Of a stretch of DNA of 39,198 nt, positions 22,839 through 30,579 are shown piece after piece. The DNA comes from an uncultured Bacilli bacterium. GTDB taxonomy: Bacteria; Bacillota_I; Bacilli_A; RF39; UBA660. The position numbers were made by a program, and so were the translations under genes. The DNA is taken from positions 1 through 39,198 of the forward strand of contig CANQQX010000011.1 of the NCBI GenBank assembly GCA_947626115.1, in the 5' to 3' direction. Position 1 is the first letter of the stretch; the number at the start of each line of letters is the position of its first letter. The notes under the pieces were generated by a model. The model was not told where the DNA came from. It did no database searches and was given only the letters and a program-made list of their open reading frames with translations.

Positions 22839-22874
22839 AAATTTATTGTACTAAATATATATATAAATGTCTAA

Positions 22875-22900
22875 TAAAAAATAGAGATATTTCTCTATTT
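22875..22900 (-). terminator. Terminator after the toxin gene
   Basis: A perfect 9-bp stem AAATAGAGA/TCTCTATTT with a 4-nt loop and T-run tail; it includes the toxin's last codon and stop. Confidence 0.8.
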
Positions 22901-23203
22901 ATCAAATAATTCACTATGACTACCAGTATTAATTAACAATAACAATAATTTATTATCATTATATTGGTATACTAATAACCAATCCGGCTCAATATGACAT
23001 TCACTACAATTTTGATATGTCTTATCATTTATCAATTTATGATTTTTGTATTTTAATGCCAATTTTTCTTTATTAGCAAGTTTTTCTATTACTTGTTCTA
23101 ATTTGTTAATATCTTTCCCCTGTTTAATAATTTTTCTTAATGATTTTTTAAATTTTAAAGAATATACTACTTGATATTTATAATTTGTATTTAATTTAAT
23201 CAT
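22895..23203 (-). CDS. yafQ: YafQ-type toxin (RelE superfamily mRNA interferase)
   Basis: 102 aa. The YafQ pattern is clear: YSLKFKKSLRKIIKQGKD near the start, LALKYKNHKLINDKTYQNC, then SECHIEPDWLLVYQYND and LINTGSHSELF. The catalytic His/Asp/Phe elements of the family are present (H-I-x-P-D-W, G-S-H-S-E-L-F). It should cut mRNA on the ribosome when free of antitoxin. It overlaps the antitoxin gene by 8 nt. Confidence 0.93.
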   Translation of the reverse strand: MIKLNTNYKYQVVYSLKFKKSLRKIIKQGKDINKLEQVIEKLANKEKLALKYKNHKLINDKTYQNCSECHIEPDWLLVYQYNDNKLLLLLINTGSHSELFDK

Positions 23204-23480
23204 CTAATAAACTCTTTTTTAAATCTTTCCAATTATTGTAACGGGGATATTTTTCAGGATTGTTTAACATTTCATCAATTTCATCCAATGCCTCTAGTAA
23301 TTCTTTACTAGGTTTAGGATTTACTACTTCAAAAGGAACTCCATCTTTTTTTACTACTTGCGCTAATGCCATATTAATAAAAGTACTCATATTTAATCCT
23401 AAATCTTTTAAGATTTTAGTAGCTTCTTCTTTTAATTTGGCATCAACATTGACATTAATAGCACTTGTAAGACTTGCCAT
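23196..23480 (-). CDS. dinJ: DinJ/RelB-type antitoxin
   Basis: 94 aa from ATG 23480 (MASLTSAINVNVDAKLKEEA). The N-terminal ribbon-helix-helix domain contains LKDLGLNMSTFINMALAQV, and the C-terminal segment that wraps the toxin contains EALDEIDEMLNNPEKY. The frame is open to 23534, but 23480 fits the family start and follows a GAGATGAT ribosome-binding site. It neutralises YafQ and represses the operon. A dyad lies just upstream of the -35 box. Confidence 0.92.
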   Translation of the reverse strand: MASLTSAINVNVDAKLKEEATKILKDLGLNMSTFINMALAQVVKKDGVPFEVVNPKPSKELLEALDEIDEMLNNPEKYPRYNNWKDLKKSLLDD

Positions 23481-23505
23481 ATTATCATCTCGCTTTCTAT
23501 AAAAA

Positions 23506-23534
23506 ATAATATCACATATTTTATTAATAATCAA
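23506..23534 (-). promoter_or_regulatory. Toxin-antitoxin promoter
   Basis: -35 TTGATT (23529-23534), 17-bp spacer, -10 TATTAT (23506-23511). Confidence 0.65.
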
Positions 23535-23566
23535 GATATTTACTACACAATATCTACATAATATCT
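23534..23566. promoter_or_regulatory. Putative DinJ operator
   Basis: AGATATT-N8-AATATCT (23534-23555) touches the -35 box, and a third AATATCT half-site follows at 23560-23566. This fits a ribbon-helix-helix repressor that binds several half-sites. Confidence 0.55.
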
Positions 23567-23617
23567 TTATAATAATAGTATATACAAAACTTTGAAAATT
23601 AGTACCTAAATAGTACC

Positions 23618-23650
23618 TAAAAAAATAAAAAATCCCTTAATTAAGGGATT
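23618..23650 (-). terminator. Terminator after tRNA-Ser
   Basis: A perfect 20-bp palindrome AATCCCTTAATTAAGGGATT (23631-23650) is followed on the minus strand by a long T-rich tail. Confidence 0.85.
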
Positions 23651-23661
23651 AAATTTCAATG

Positions 23662-23752
23662 TGGCGGAGCAGGAGAGATTTGAACTCTCGCGACAGTTAC
23701 CCGTCCTACACCCTTAGCAGGGGCGCCTCTTCAGCCTCTTGAGTACTACTCC
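23662..23752 (-). tRNA. tRNA-Ser (GCU)
   Basis: 91 nt including an encoded CCA. The acceptor stem GGAGTAG/CTGCTCC has G73. The anticodon loop is CTGCTAA (anticodon GCU) and the T-loop is GTTCAAATC. The long variable arm is typical of class II tRNA-Ser. It reads AGC/AGU codons and is followed by its own terminator. Confidence 0.96.
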
Positions 23753-23848
23753 ATACCAAGAATTACTTCTATAGTTTAACATAAGAAATTCCTTTAGTCA
23801 ATTACTATAGAACAATTTTAGTATATGTTTATTCTCTGTATTTATACT

Positions 23849-25396
23849 TTACATCTCGGTATAATTATTAACTATATTCATGTTATTTTGGTATTCATTT
23901 ATGATAATACTTGTCGTAGTTAAAAGCATACCTGCAATAGATATCGCATTTTTTATTGCATTAATTACCACATTTAAAGGATCTATTACTAAAGTATCTT
24001 TTATATCTTCATAAATACTAGTATTAATATTATAAAGAGTATTAAAATTATTATTTTTTAATTCTTGATATATTTCTTCATAATTAAGGCTACTATTATC
24101 TAGTATTTGCCTTAATGGTTTATTTAAAGCAATTTTTAATATAATACTTGCATTATTATTATCATTTAATTCATCACTTATTATAGCAAGGGTAATGCCA
24201 CTACCAGGAAGAATGCCAATCTTTGCCGTAGATATAGCCCACAAAGCATCATCATAACGCATCTTTGCTTCTCTTCTTTCCGTGGTAGTTTTAGCCCCAA
24301 CTAAAATTTCTACTTTACCTTTTTTAAACATATTAATCCTACTACTAATAAATTCTTTTTCACTAGTAGTGTTTTTTAAATCCTTCTTTAATTTAACAAG
24401 ATAATCTTTTATATTATTATTATTTTGATAATTAATTATTACTTTTTCATTATCTATTTCTATTCTACTAACTTTACCCAAAAAATAATTATTAATATTA
24501 GTTATATCATTAATTATTTTTGCATTACTTATTATTTCTAAATCTTTTAATATCTCTAATTGTTTAAAACCAAATTCAGGTGTTTTTAAAAGTATTATTT
24601 CTTTATCACAATTCATATTTATCTCTAAAATATTTTGAATCACATCTTCTGTATAATCACTAGCTATAATAATTAAATTTTCTTTTTCATCTATTATTTT
24701 ATTAATAATATTTGAAATATATTCTATATCATCTAAATTATTATTTATGAGTAATAGATATGGTTTATTATATATTTTTTTATTTAAACCTTTTAAAAAG
24801 TATGGAGATGCTAGTATTGAATCTAACATATATCCTTTTAAGTAATTAATTTTAGTTATATCTTCTTCTCCTTCTTTAATACTTATGGCATCTCTATTTA
24901 ATACTTTTAAATATGCATTAGTAATATTTTTACCAATTTCTTCATCATTACTAGATATAATTGCCACATTTTTAAGTTCTTCTTTACTAGGAATACGAGC
25001 CATACTTTTTAATTTACTAATAATAACATCTAAATAATTATCCAATTCTCTTTTTAAAACAATTGGACTAAAACCATTATTTATTAATTTAATTCCTTCA
25101 TTAAAAATACTTTGTAATAATACTAAAGTTGTAGTGGTACCATCACCAACATTAGCATTAGTTTTAATTGATGCTTCTTTAGCAAGTTCTAAGATGGTAT
25201 TAATTACTTCATCTTCACTGGTGATATTTTCGGCAATAGTAACACCATCATTAGTGATAAATGGACTAAAAGTAGAATGATCAATTATAACATTATTTCC
25301 TTTTGGTCCTAAAGTTATTTTTACGGTATCACAAAGTAAATTAATTGCATCAACCATTTTATCTTGCAATTCTTTACCACTGACTACTTTTTTCAT
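23849..25396 (-). CDS. groEL: Divergent GroEL-like chaperonin (Hsp60)
   Basis: 515 aa. The group I chaperonin fold can be followed end to end: TLGPKGNNVII (31-38), ITNDGVTIAENI (Asp50), NVGDGTTTTLVLL (84-93), an apical domain with SPYFLKG and LLKTPEFGFKQLEIL, then VGAKTTTERREAKMRYDDAL (catalytic-type Asp) and GILPGSGITLAI. Nucleotide-binding residues look intact. The sequence is far from ordinary GroEL, the Gly-Gly-Met tail is missing (it ends NIVNNYTEM), no groES is adjacent and there is no CIRCE upstream. It overlaps the DUF4130 gene by 4 nt (ATGA), so it is translated from the radical-SAM operon. It may be the cell's only GroEL or a specialised paralogue. Confidence 0.88.
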   Translation of the reverse strand: MKKVVSGKELQDKMVDAINLLCDTVKITLGPKGNNVIIDHSTFSPFITNDGVTIAENITSEDEVINTILELAKEASIKTNANVGDGTTTTLVLLQSIFNEGIKLINNGFSPIVLKRELDNYLDVIISKLKSMARIPSKEELKNVAIISSNDEEIGKNITNAYLKVLNRDAISIKEGEEDITKINYLKGYMLDSILASPYFLKGLNKKIYNKPYLLLINNNLDDIEYISNIINKIIDEKENLIIIASDYTEDVIQNILEINMNCDKEIILLKTPEFGFKQLEILKDLEIISNAKIINDITNINNYFLGKVSRIEIDNEKVIINYQNNNNIKDYLVKLKKDLKNTTSEKEFISSRINMFKKGKVEILVGAKTTTERREAKMRYDDALWAISTAKIGILPGSGITLAIISDELNDNNNASIILKIALNKPLRQILDNSSLNYEEIYQELKNNNFNTLYNINTSIYEDIKDTLVIDPLNVVINAIKNAISIAGMLLTTTSIIINEYQNNMNIVNNYTEM

Positions 25397-26136
25397 AATT
25401 CATCTCTCACTTCTAATAAATATGGCCAATATTTCTTGGGCATAAAATTCATTCGACACCTGTCATTTTGTCTTTCCTTAATACCAATCGTGTGATAAAA
25501 AGTTTGCCATAAATTTTCGATATCTTCTTCCCTATCACTAATATTATCTACTATTTTTAAATCTGTATCAGATATTATATAAAAATCTTTTTTATCGTAA
25601 ATACTTATGGTATGTCTATTTACATCATGAATTACCCAACATTCATTTTTAAGTCTATTTTTAAAATGAATAGAAAGTAAATATAAAATATCATTATCAA
25701 GATTAATATCAGCATATAAAACTTTATTACTAAGTTCTTTAAATCTTACAAATCCTTTCATTTTATGAGCTTCACTACCTACTCTTTTTCTTATTTCTAA
25801 TGCCTTACTTACACATTTTAAATTACGCATATATGGAAGTCTTTCTTTATATTTAAAATAATTTAATAAATAATAATAAATTATTAATTCTTTATTATCT
25901 TCTTTTGATATATAAATATAATAAATAGTTTTAAAATTATTTATCCCAAATATTTTAATAAATTCATTAATTATATTATTATCTTTTTTAATATTTAAAT
26001 TAATTAAATTATCAAATAAATTTTTATTATAATCTATTACTTTGATATTATCTGGTTTTATTTTATTTTTTAATAGAACTTTAATTAAACTAAGTAAACT
26101 AATCAAATCATTATTATATAAATATATATTATTCAT
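25393..26136 (-). CDS. DUF4130 (TIGR03915-type) putative DNA metabolism protein
   Basis: 247 aa. The second half has the family signature: EAHKMKGFVRFKEL, YADINLDNDILYLLSIHFKNR, WVIHDVNRHTISIY, and near the end LWQTFYHTIGIKERQN with MPKKYWPYL. The N-terminal ~90 residues are Lys/Asn/Ile-rich and divergent. The family is nearly always next to the radical-SAM protein found here (TIGR03916) and is believed to act in DNA modification or repair, often with a uracil-DNA glycosylase-like domain; the activity is unproven. Overlaps of 8 nt upstream and 4 nt downstream show strong translational coupling. It ends with TGA. Confidence 0.88.
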   Translation of the reverse strand: MNNIYLYNNDLISLLSLIKVLLKNKIKPDNIKVIDYNKNLFDNLINLNIKKDNNIINEFIKIFGINNFKTIYYIYISKEDNKELIIYYYLLNYFKYKERLPYMRNLKCVSKALEIRKRVGSEAHKMKGFVRFKELSNKVLYADINLDNDILYLLSIHFKNRLKNECWVIHDVNRHTISIYDKKDFYIISDTDLKIVDNISDREEDIENLWQTFYHTIGIKERQNDRCRMNFMPKKYWPYLLEVRDEL

Positions 26137-27337
26137 TGAATAATGATAATTGGGTAGTTAAAGATTTTTCTTTAACTACGTCTCCTAAAACTAAATTTGC
26201 TTCGATAAAGTTCTTATTAAAAAATTCTCTATTTAAATCATACTTACCATTACAAGTTATAAAATATCTTGCCCTTTTTAAAACTACTCCCATCTTTTTT
26301 AAATCTTTAAAATCTAATTTAAAATATCTTCTTGATTTAATTATTCTTTTGGCTGAAGTTACCCCAATACCAGGTATTTTAAGGAGTTCGTTATAAGTAC
26401 ATGTATTTATTTCTTTTGGAAATTCATCTAAATGTTTTAAAGCCCATGATGCTTTAGGATCTACTAGAATATTAAAATTAGGATTAGTTTCATCTAAAAT
26501 ATCACTAACTTTAAAATTATAATATCTAAGTAACCAATCGGCTTGATATAATCTATTCTCTCTTTTTAAAGGTGGCATTTGTAAACTAGGTAAATAAGAA
26601 TCTTTATTTACTGGTATATAAGCTGAATAAAATACTCTTTTTAATTTATAATTATTATATAATGATTCGCTTCTATTCATAATATCTAAATCAGTTTCTT
26701 TGGTAGCCCCGATAATCATTTGCGTACTTTGACCTGCTGGTACATAACTTTTATTATGATTATCTTTAACATATTTCATAATATGTTCAACTCTTTTGAT
26801 ATTTTTATTTGGTGCAAGTAATTTTATGCCATTATCGGTAGGTAGTTCAATATTAGCACTTAATCTATCAACAAGCATCCCTAGTTTTTTTAACAAATAT
26901 TCACTAGCACCTGGAATTGCCTTACAATGAATATATCCACCAAAATGATATTTATGTCGTAATAAATCGACAGTTTTAATGAGTAACTCCATTGTATAAT
27001 CAGGTGATTTAATAATACCAGAACTTAAAAATAGACCTTCAATATAATTCCTTTTATAAAAATTAATGGTGATATTACATATTTCTTCAGGAGTAAATAT
27101 GGCTCTTTTAACATTATTACTTCGTCTATTAATACAATATTTACAATCAAAAATACATATATTAGTTAATAATATTTTTAATAGTGATATACATCTACCA
27201 TCAGATGAAAATGAATGACAAATACCAGCATAAGCAGTACTTCCAAAATTACTAGACCTATTACTACCACTAGATGAACAAGATGCATCATATTTAGCAC
27301 TATCAGCAAGAATAATTAATTTTTCTTTTAGATTCAT
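26129..27337 (-). CDS. Radical-SAM putative DNA modification/repair protein (TIGR03916 type)
   Basis: 402 aa. The N-terminus KLIILADSAKYDASCSSSGS and the Cys-rich stretch that follows are characteristic. The radical-SAM cluster motif is CIFDCKYC (Cys61, 65, 68). The TIM-barrel part contains FLSSGIIKSPDYTMELL and the C-terminus a helix-hairpin-helix (IPGIGVTSAKRIIKSRR) that suggests DNA binding. The family is known only by neighbourhood (DUF4130 and uracil-DNA-glycosylase-like proteins), so the reaction is unknown. It heads a three-gene operon ending in the divergent GroEL. The ribosome-binding site is GGTGAT. Confidence 0.92.
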   Translation of the reverse strand: MNLKEKLIILADSAKYDASCSSSGSNRSSNFGSTAYAGICHSFSSDGRCISLLKILLTNICIFDCKYCINRRSNNVKRAIFTPEEICNITINFYKRNYIEGLFLSSGIIKSPDYTMELLIKTVDLLRHKYHFGGYIHCKAIPGASEYLLKKLGMLVDRLSANIELPTDNGIKLLAPNKNIKRVEHIMKYVKDNHNKSYVPAGQSTQMIIGATKETDLDIMNRSESLYNNYKLKRVFYSAYIPVNKDSYLPSLQMPPLKRENRLYQADWLLRYYNFKVSDILDETNPNFNILVDPKASWALKHLDEFPKEINTCTYNELLKIPGIGVTSAKRIIKSRRYFKLDFKDLKKMGVVLKRARYFITCNGKYDLNREFFNKNFIEANLVLGDVVKEKSLTTQLSLFNE

Positions 27338-27354
27338 TTTATATCACCAATATT

Positions 27355-27383
27355 ATTATAATACAAAAATTTACTTATAGCAA
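27355..27383 (-). promoter_or_regulatory. Promoter of the radical-SAM/DUF4130/GroEL operon
   Basis: -35 TTGCTA (27378-27383), 17-bp spacer, -10 TATAAT (27355-27360). No CIRCE-like dyad is visible around it. Confidence 0.7.
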
Positions 27384-27413
27384 ACATTTGTTTATAATTT
27401 AGCATAAATTGGC

Positions 27414-27440
27414 AAAAAAAGAAAGATTTAAACATCTTTC
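27414..27440 (-). terminator. Terminator after surface protein B
   Basis: A perfect 7-bp GAAAGAT/ATCTTTC stem with a 6-nt loop is followed on the minus strand by T7. Confidence 0.85.
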
Positions 27441-27450
27441 AATTATTTTT

Positions 27451-29124
27451 TTAAATTTCAAGAATATATGGATTTGACTTCGTGCCATCTCCACTTGCTA
27501 TCTTTGCACTTGATGATAGGTAGAAAACTGGACGAGCACAATAAGCTCCAACATTAATTTCCCCAGCACTAAATTCACCGAACATATGAACACGATGAAC
27601 GTTTATGGTTGTATCACTAGTGCTTTCAATACCCCAACGAGTACTAAGTGTCTCCCAAGCCAAGGAAGAGTTATATCCATCTTTATCAAAATGAATCCAA
27701 CTTTTTGCTACATTTGCACTATTTCCCGGGTTTCCTCCTGGATATGCATATAAATAATCATACATATACAGTAAGCTTGTTTTTGATTTTACTTTATTTG
27801 TCTCTGGCCATTTGTATGTTTCAAGAGTTATATCTTCTTTTGTCCCTATATAGTGTGTTGTATTTGCTTGTCCGGTTTCTATTGCATACATATAATCTCC
27901 ATTATATGTATTTGAATCATTGTAATTTTGATTTGTATCTCCATACATCCATTCATGTTCTTCTATTAAGTTGTACCAATCAGTTCCTTGTGTTAAATAT
28001 TCATATGGGCTTTGGTGTTCATTTGTTCCTAAAAATAAATTTGTATCACCATTTGCACCTGAATTTGTTCCATTGCTTGTTCCATTTATTCTTTTAAACA
28101 AATCTACATTCGGCCATTCACAAGAATTACTTAAACAATCTGATATATCACCTTTTGAATTCCAGAAAAACTGTCTTTCATATTCTTCTTTTAAAACTAC
28201 TTCTTTTAGTAAATATAATTGCCCTTCTTCTGTTATTCCTATTATCCTATACATATATTTATTTACTCCTGTGTTCACACTTGTAGTTCCAGATGTACAT
28301 TCTCCTTTATCCTTTGTTCCAAAGCATATCCAGTTTGGTACACTACTTGTTCCTTGATATCTATACATTCCACCAATTATATTTTCGCTTAATGTATTAT
28401 TTACATCATTTTCTCTTAATCTTGTTATTGTTGGATGTTCTATGTATACATTACATTTTAATTCACTTGTATTTATATCGATATTTAATTTCTTTCCTGC
28501 TAAATAATTTTGTGATTCATTTTTATTTAATAATTTAATATATGCTTGAATATTTTCTACTTTATTTCCTGTTACTTTAAAACTTAAATTATATTCTTTT
28601 GGATTATTTTCTTTTAATTCACTTAAGTCTAATTTCTCACTTATGATATTTCCTTTAAATTGTAATATCATATCTCCTGAATGTAATACATCTATCATTG
28701 TATCTTTATCTGCATCTGGTTCTGTTATTTTTGATACTGTTAATTTCGCTGTACAATTATATTTGGTTGTTTCTTCTCCACCTGTTAGTTCTATTTCAGC
28801 TATTGTCTTTGTTCCATCTTGCTCATTTTCTTCATATGATTTCTCTACTGCATCTGTTGCATAATATTCATTATTAGCATTTGCTAGTGACATATCACTG
28901 GCACTTATATTTAAATGTAAATTACTTGTTCCTTGTTTTAATGTTACTAAACTTTTTGGTGGTGTTTTTCCGGTTATAGTTGTATTACTACTTTCATTAT
29001 TTGTACTTATTTGAAAGTAAGCATAAGTGGCTCCAAGTACCGCTATTAACAATGTTACTAAACCTATTAGTATTGCTACCTTTTGTTTCTTCTTATTCTC
29101 ATTATTTTTTACTTCTTCGTTCAT
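27451..29124 (-). CDS. Surface protein B, phase-variable candidate
   Basis: 557 aa, a full-length paralogue of protein A. It has the same start (MNEEVKNNENKKK), one membrane segment ending GATYAYF, an N-terminal extracellular domain (LHLNISASDMSLANANNEYY), then GGMYRYQG, YMYRIIGITEEG, and an acidic/aromatic region rich in Asn, Trp and Tyr. The C-terminal block ends ARPVFYLSSS...GDGTKSNPY. The central and C-terminal parts differ much more from A than the N-terminus, as expected for antigenically diversified surface proteins. The function is unknown. The AGAAAGGA ribosome-binding site is shared with A, and so is the promoter layout, except that the G run is 8 long and the spacer 16 bp. Confidence 0.85.
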   Translation of the reverse strand: MNEEVKNNENKKKQKVAILIGLVTLLIAVLGATYAYFQISTNNESSNTTITGKTPPKSLVTLKQGTSNLHLNISASDMSLANANNEYYATDAVEKSYEENEQDGTKTIAEIELTGGEETTKYNCTAKLTVSKITEPDADKDTMIDVLHSGDMILQFKGNIISEKLDLSELKENNPKEYNLSFKVTGNKVENIQAYIKLLNKNESQNYLAGKKLNIDINTSELKCNVYIEHPTITRLRENDVNNTLSENIIGGMYRYQGTSSVPNWICFGTKDKGECTSGTTSVNTGVNKYMYRIIGITEEGQLYLLKEVVLKEEYERQFFWNSKGDISDCLSNSCEWPNVDLFKRINGTSNGTNSGANGDTNLFLGTNEHQSPYEYLTQGTDWYNLIEEHEWMYGDTNQNYNDSNTYNGDYMYAIETGQANTTHYIGTKEDITLETYKWPETNKVKSKTSLLYMYDYLYAYPGGNPGNSANVAKSWIHFDKDGYNSSLAWETLSTRWGIESTSDTTINVHRVHMFGEFSAGEINVGAYCARPVFYLSSSAKIASGDGTKSNPYILEI

Positions 29125-29152
29125 AATAGATCCTTTCTACCTTTATAAGATA

Positions 29153-29180
29153 AGTATATATTACCCCCCCCGAAAATCAA
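29153..29180 (-). promoter_or_regulatory. Promoter of surface protein B with G8 spacer tract
   Basis: -35 TTGATT (29175-29180) and -10 TATACT (29153-29158) are 16 bp apart: TTC, eight G (29164-29171) and TAATA. It is one base shorter than the promoter of protein A and has a weaker -35, so expression is predicted lower or OFF. Confidence 0.78.
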
Positions 29181-29194
29181 CTGATTTTGTTAAT

Positions 29195-29213
29195 TTTACA
29201 CAGGAGATGTAAA
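29195..29213. promoter_or_regulatory. 19-bp dyad operator upstream of surface protein B (proximal)
   Basis: TTTACA-N7-TGTAAA, 23 bp from the G run, as at gene A. The arms match A; the centre (CAGGAGA) does not. Confidence 0.65.
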
Positions 29214-29229
29214 CCAAATATCGTATTAC

Positions 29230-29248
29230 TGTATATTTTTATTATACA
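29230..29248. promoter_or_regulatory. 19-bp dyad operator upstream of surface protein B (distal)
   Basis: TGTATA-N7-TATACA, identical to the site upstream of gene A and centred 35 bp from the proximal dyad. Confidence 0.6.
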
Positions 29249-29295
29249 ATGAAGATATTTAATAATTCAATATTTTTGTTATATTGTTTACATAT

Positions 29296-29328
29296 AAAAA
29301 AGAAACAACTAATTATTAACTGTTTCTT
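29296..29328 (-). terminator. Terminator built into the end of mtaB
   Basis: AAGAAACA/TGTTTCTT stem, followed on the minus strand by a T run. The first arm is formed by the last sense codons of mtaB. Confidence 0.75.
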
Positions 29329-30568
29329 TTGAAGCTAATTCATATTTAACTTTATATATTTTGTTTTTTTCTAATTTTTTTGGTATAACTACTCTTAAAT
29401 AATTTGATGTATGACCAATACTTTCATTATCTTTAACTTCTTCAATTAAGACATCTACTACTTTATCAACAAATTTTTCTTCATATTCTTTTTCTAAGAT
29501 ATTAGAAAGATCTAACAATTTATGAACACGATTTGTTTTTTCAATTGATGATACTTCTTTCATTAAACTTGCTTTAGTACCATTTCGTTTTGAATATGGA
29601 AATACATGAATTTTACTAAATTTTAATTTTTTGGCATTTTCATAAGTTTCTTCAAAATCACTATCTGTTTCTTCTGGAAATCCTACTATTATATCTGTTG
29701 TTATTGAAATATCTGGTCGTATATTTCTAATTTCATTTATTTTATTAAAGAAATAATTCATATCATATTTACGATTCATTTTCTTTAGCGTATTATCACT
29801 ACCGGCTTGCAAAGGAATATGTAAATGATTACAAAATTTATTATTTACTTTTAACATATTCATAAATTTATCATTAAGTTCAGTAATTTCCACACTAGAA
29901 AGTCTAATTCGATCTAAACCATCTATCTTAGATAACTCATTAATAACATCAACTAAATCTTTACCTTCATAGTTATAAGAACCTGTATGAATACCAGTTA
30001 AAACTATTTCATGATGATGTGTTTTAACTAAATCTTTAGCTTCTTTCATAATCTCATTAAAATCTTTACTACGACATTTGCCACGCATAAATGGAATTAT
30101 ACAATAAGAGCAAAAGTTATCACAACCATCTTGAATTTTAATAAACGCTCTGGTATGATCAAAATTATTTATTTGCATATCTTCAAATGGTAAATCTCTG
30201 TTTTTTTCAAAATAATTATACTTTTCTTTAGTTTTTAAATAATTATTAATAATATCTGGTAATTTAGATTTACCAATATTGCCTAAAAGAATATCGATAT
30301 TCATATCTTGATATTCAGTATAATTGTTTTGCACACTACAACCTACTACTACTAAAATACTATTTGGATTTTCTCTTCTTACTCTTCTAACAAATTTCTT
30401 ACATTTACTATCAGCCGTATTAGTTACAGTACAAGTATTAATGATAATAATATCAGCAGTATTCATTTTATCTACAAAAAGAAAACCACTTTTTAGAAGT
30501 GACTCTTTAATATAATTTGATTCATAAGTATTTACTTTACAACCAAAAGTTTCAATATAAAACTTCAT
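29309..30568 (-). CDS. mtaB: tRNA t6A37 methylthiotransferase MtaB
   Basis: 419 aa. The N-terminal methylthiotransferase domain has the three cluster cysteines Cys10 (ETFGCKVNTYES), Cys46 (IINTCTVT) and Cys77 (VVGCSVQ). The radical-SAM motif CDNFCSYC holds Cys149, 153 and 156, and a TRAM-like domain lies at the C-terminus (LIEEVKDNESIGHTSNYLRVVI). FGCKVN, rather than the MiaB/RimO variants, marks the MtaB subgroup, which converts t6A to ms2t6A at position 37 of tRNAs reading ANN codons. It starts 11 nt after the small membrane-protein gene, with which it shares a promoter at about 31.3 kb. Confidence 0.93.
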   Translation of the reverse strand: MKFYIETFGCKVNTYESNYIKESLLKSGFLFVDKMNTADIIIINTCTVTNTADSKCKKFVRRVRRENPNSILVVVGCSVQNNYTEYQDMNIDILLGNIGKSKLPDIINNYLKTKEKYNYFEKNRDLPFEDMQINNFDHTRAFIKIQDGCDNFCSYCIIPFMRGKCRSKDFNEIMKEAKDLVKTHHHEIVLTGIHTGSYNYEGKDLVDVINELSKIDGLDRIRLSSVEITELNDKFMNMLKVNNKFCNHLHIPLQAGSDNTLKKMNRKYDMNYFFNKINEIRNIRPDISITTDIIVGFPEETDSDFEETYENAKKLKFSKIHVFPYSKRNGTKASLMKEVSSIEKTNRVHKLLDLSNILEKEYEEKFVDKVVDVLIEEVKDNESIGHTSNYLRVVIPKKLEKNKIYKVKYELASKETVNN

Positions 30569-30579
30569 AAAACCACCCT

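Noticed and set aside
23602-23627. Short direct repeat TAGTACCTAAA as a CRISPR or att remnant next to tRNA-Ser
   Set aside because: Only two 11-bp copies with no spacers, integrase or repeated tRNA 3' end; coincidence is likely.
23621-23650. AATCCCTTAATTAAGGGATT palindrome as a protein-binding site
   Set aside because: The T-rich tail on the minus strand and its place after tRNA-Ser make a terminator the simpler reading.
23849-25396. GroEL-like gene as a pseudogene
   Set aside because: The frame is intact over 515 codons and the ATP-site motifs (GPKG, NDG, GDGTTT) are kept; it is divergent but looks functional.
27648-28864. Long plus-strand open frames opposite surface protein B
   Set aside because: They lack ribosome-binding sites, have no recognisable domains and lie antisense to a gene with clear paralogy; they are shadow frames.
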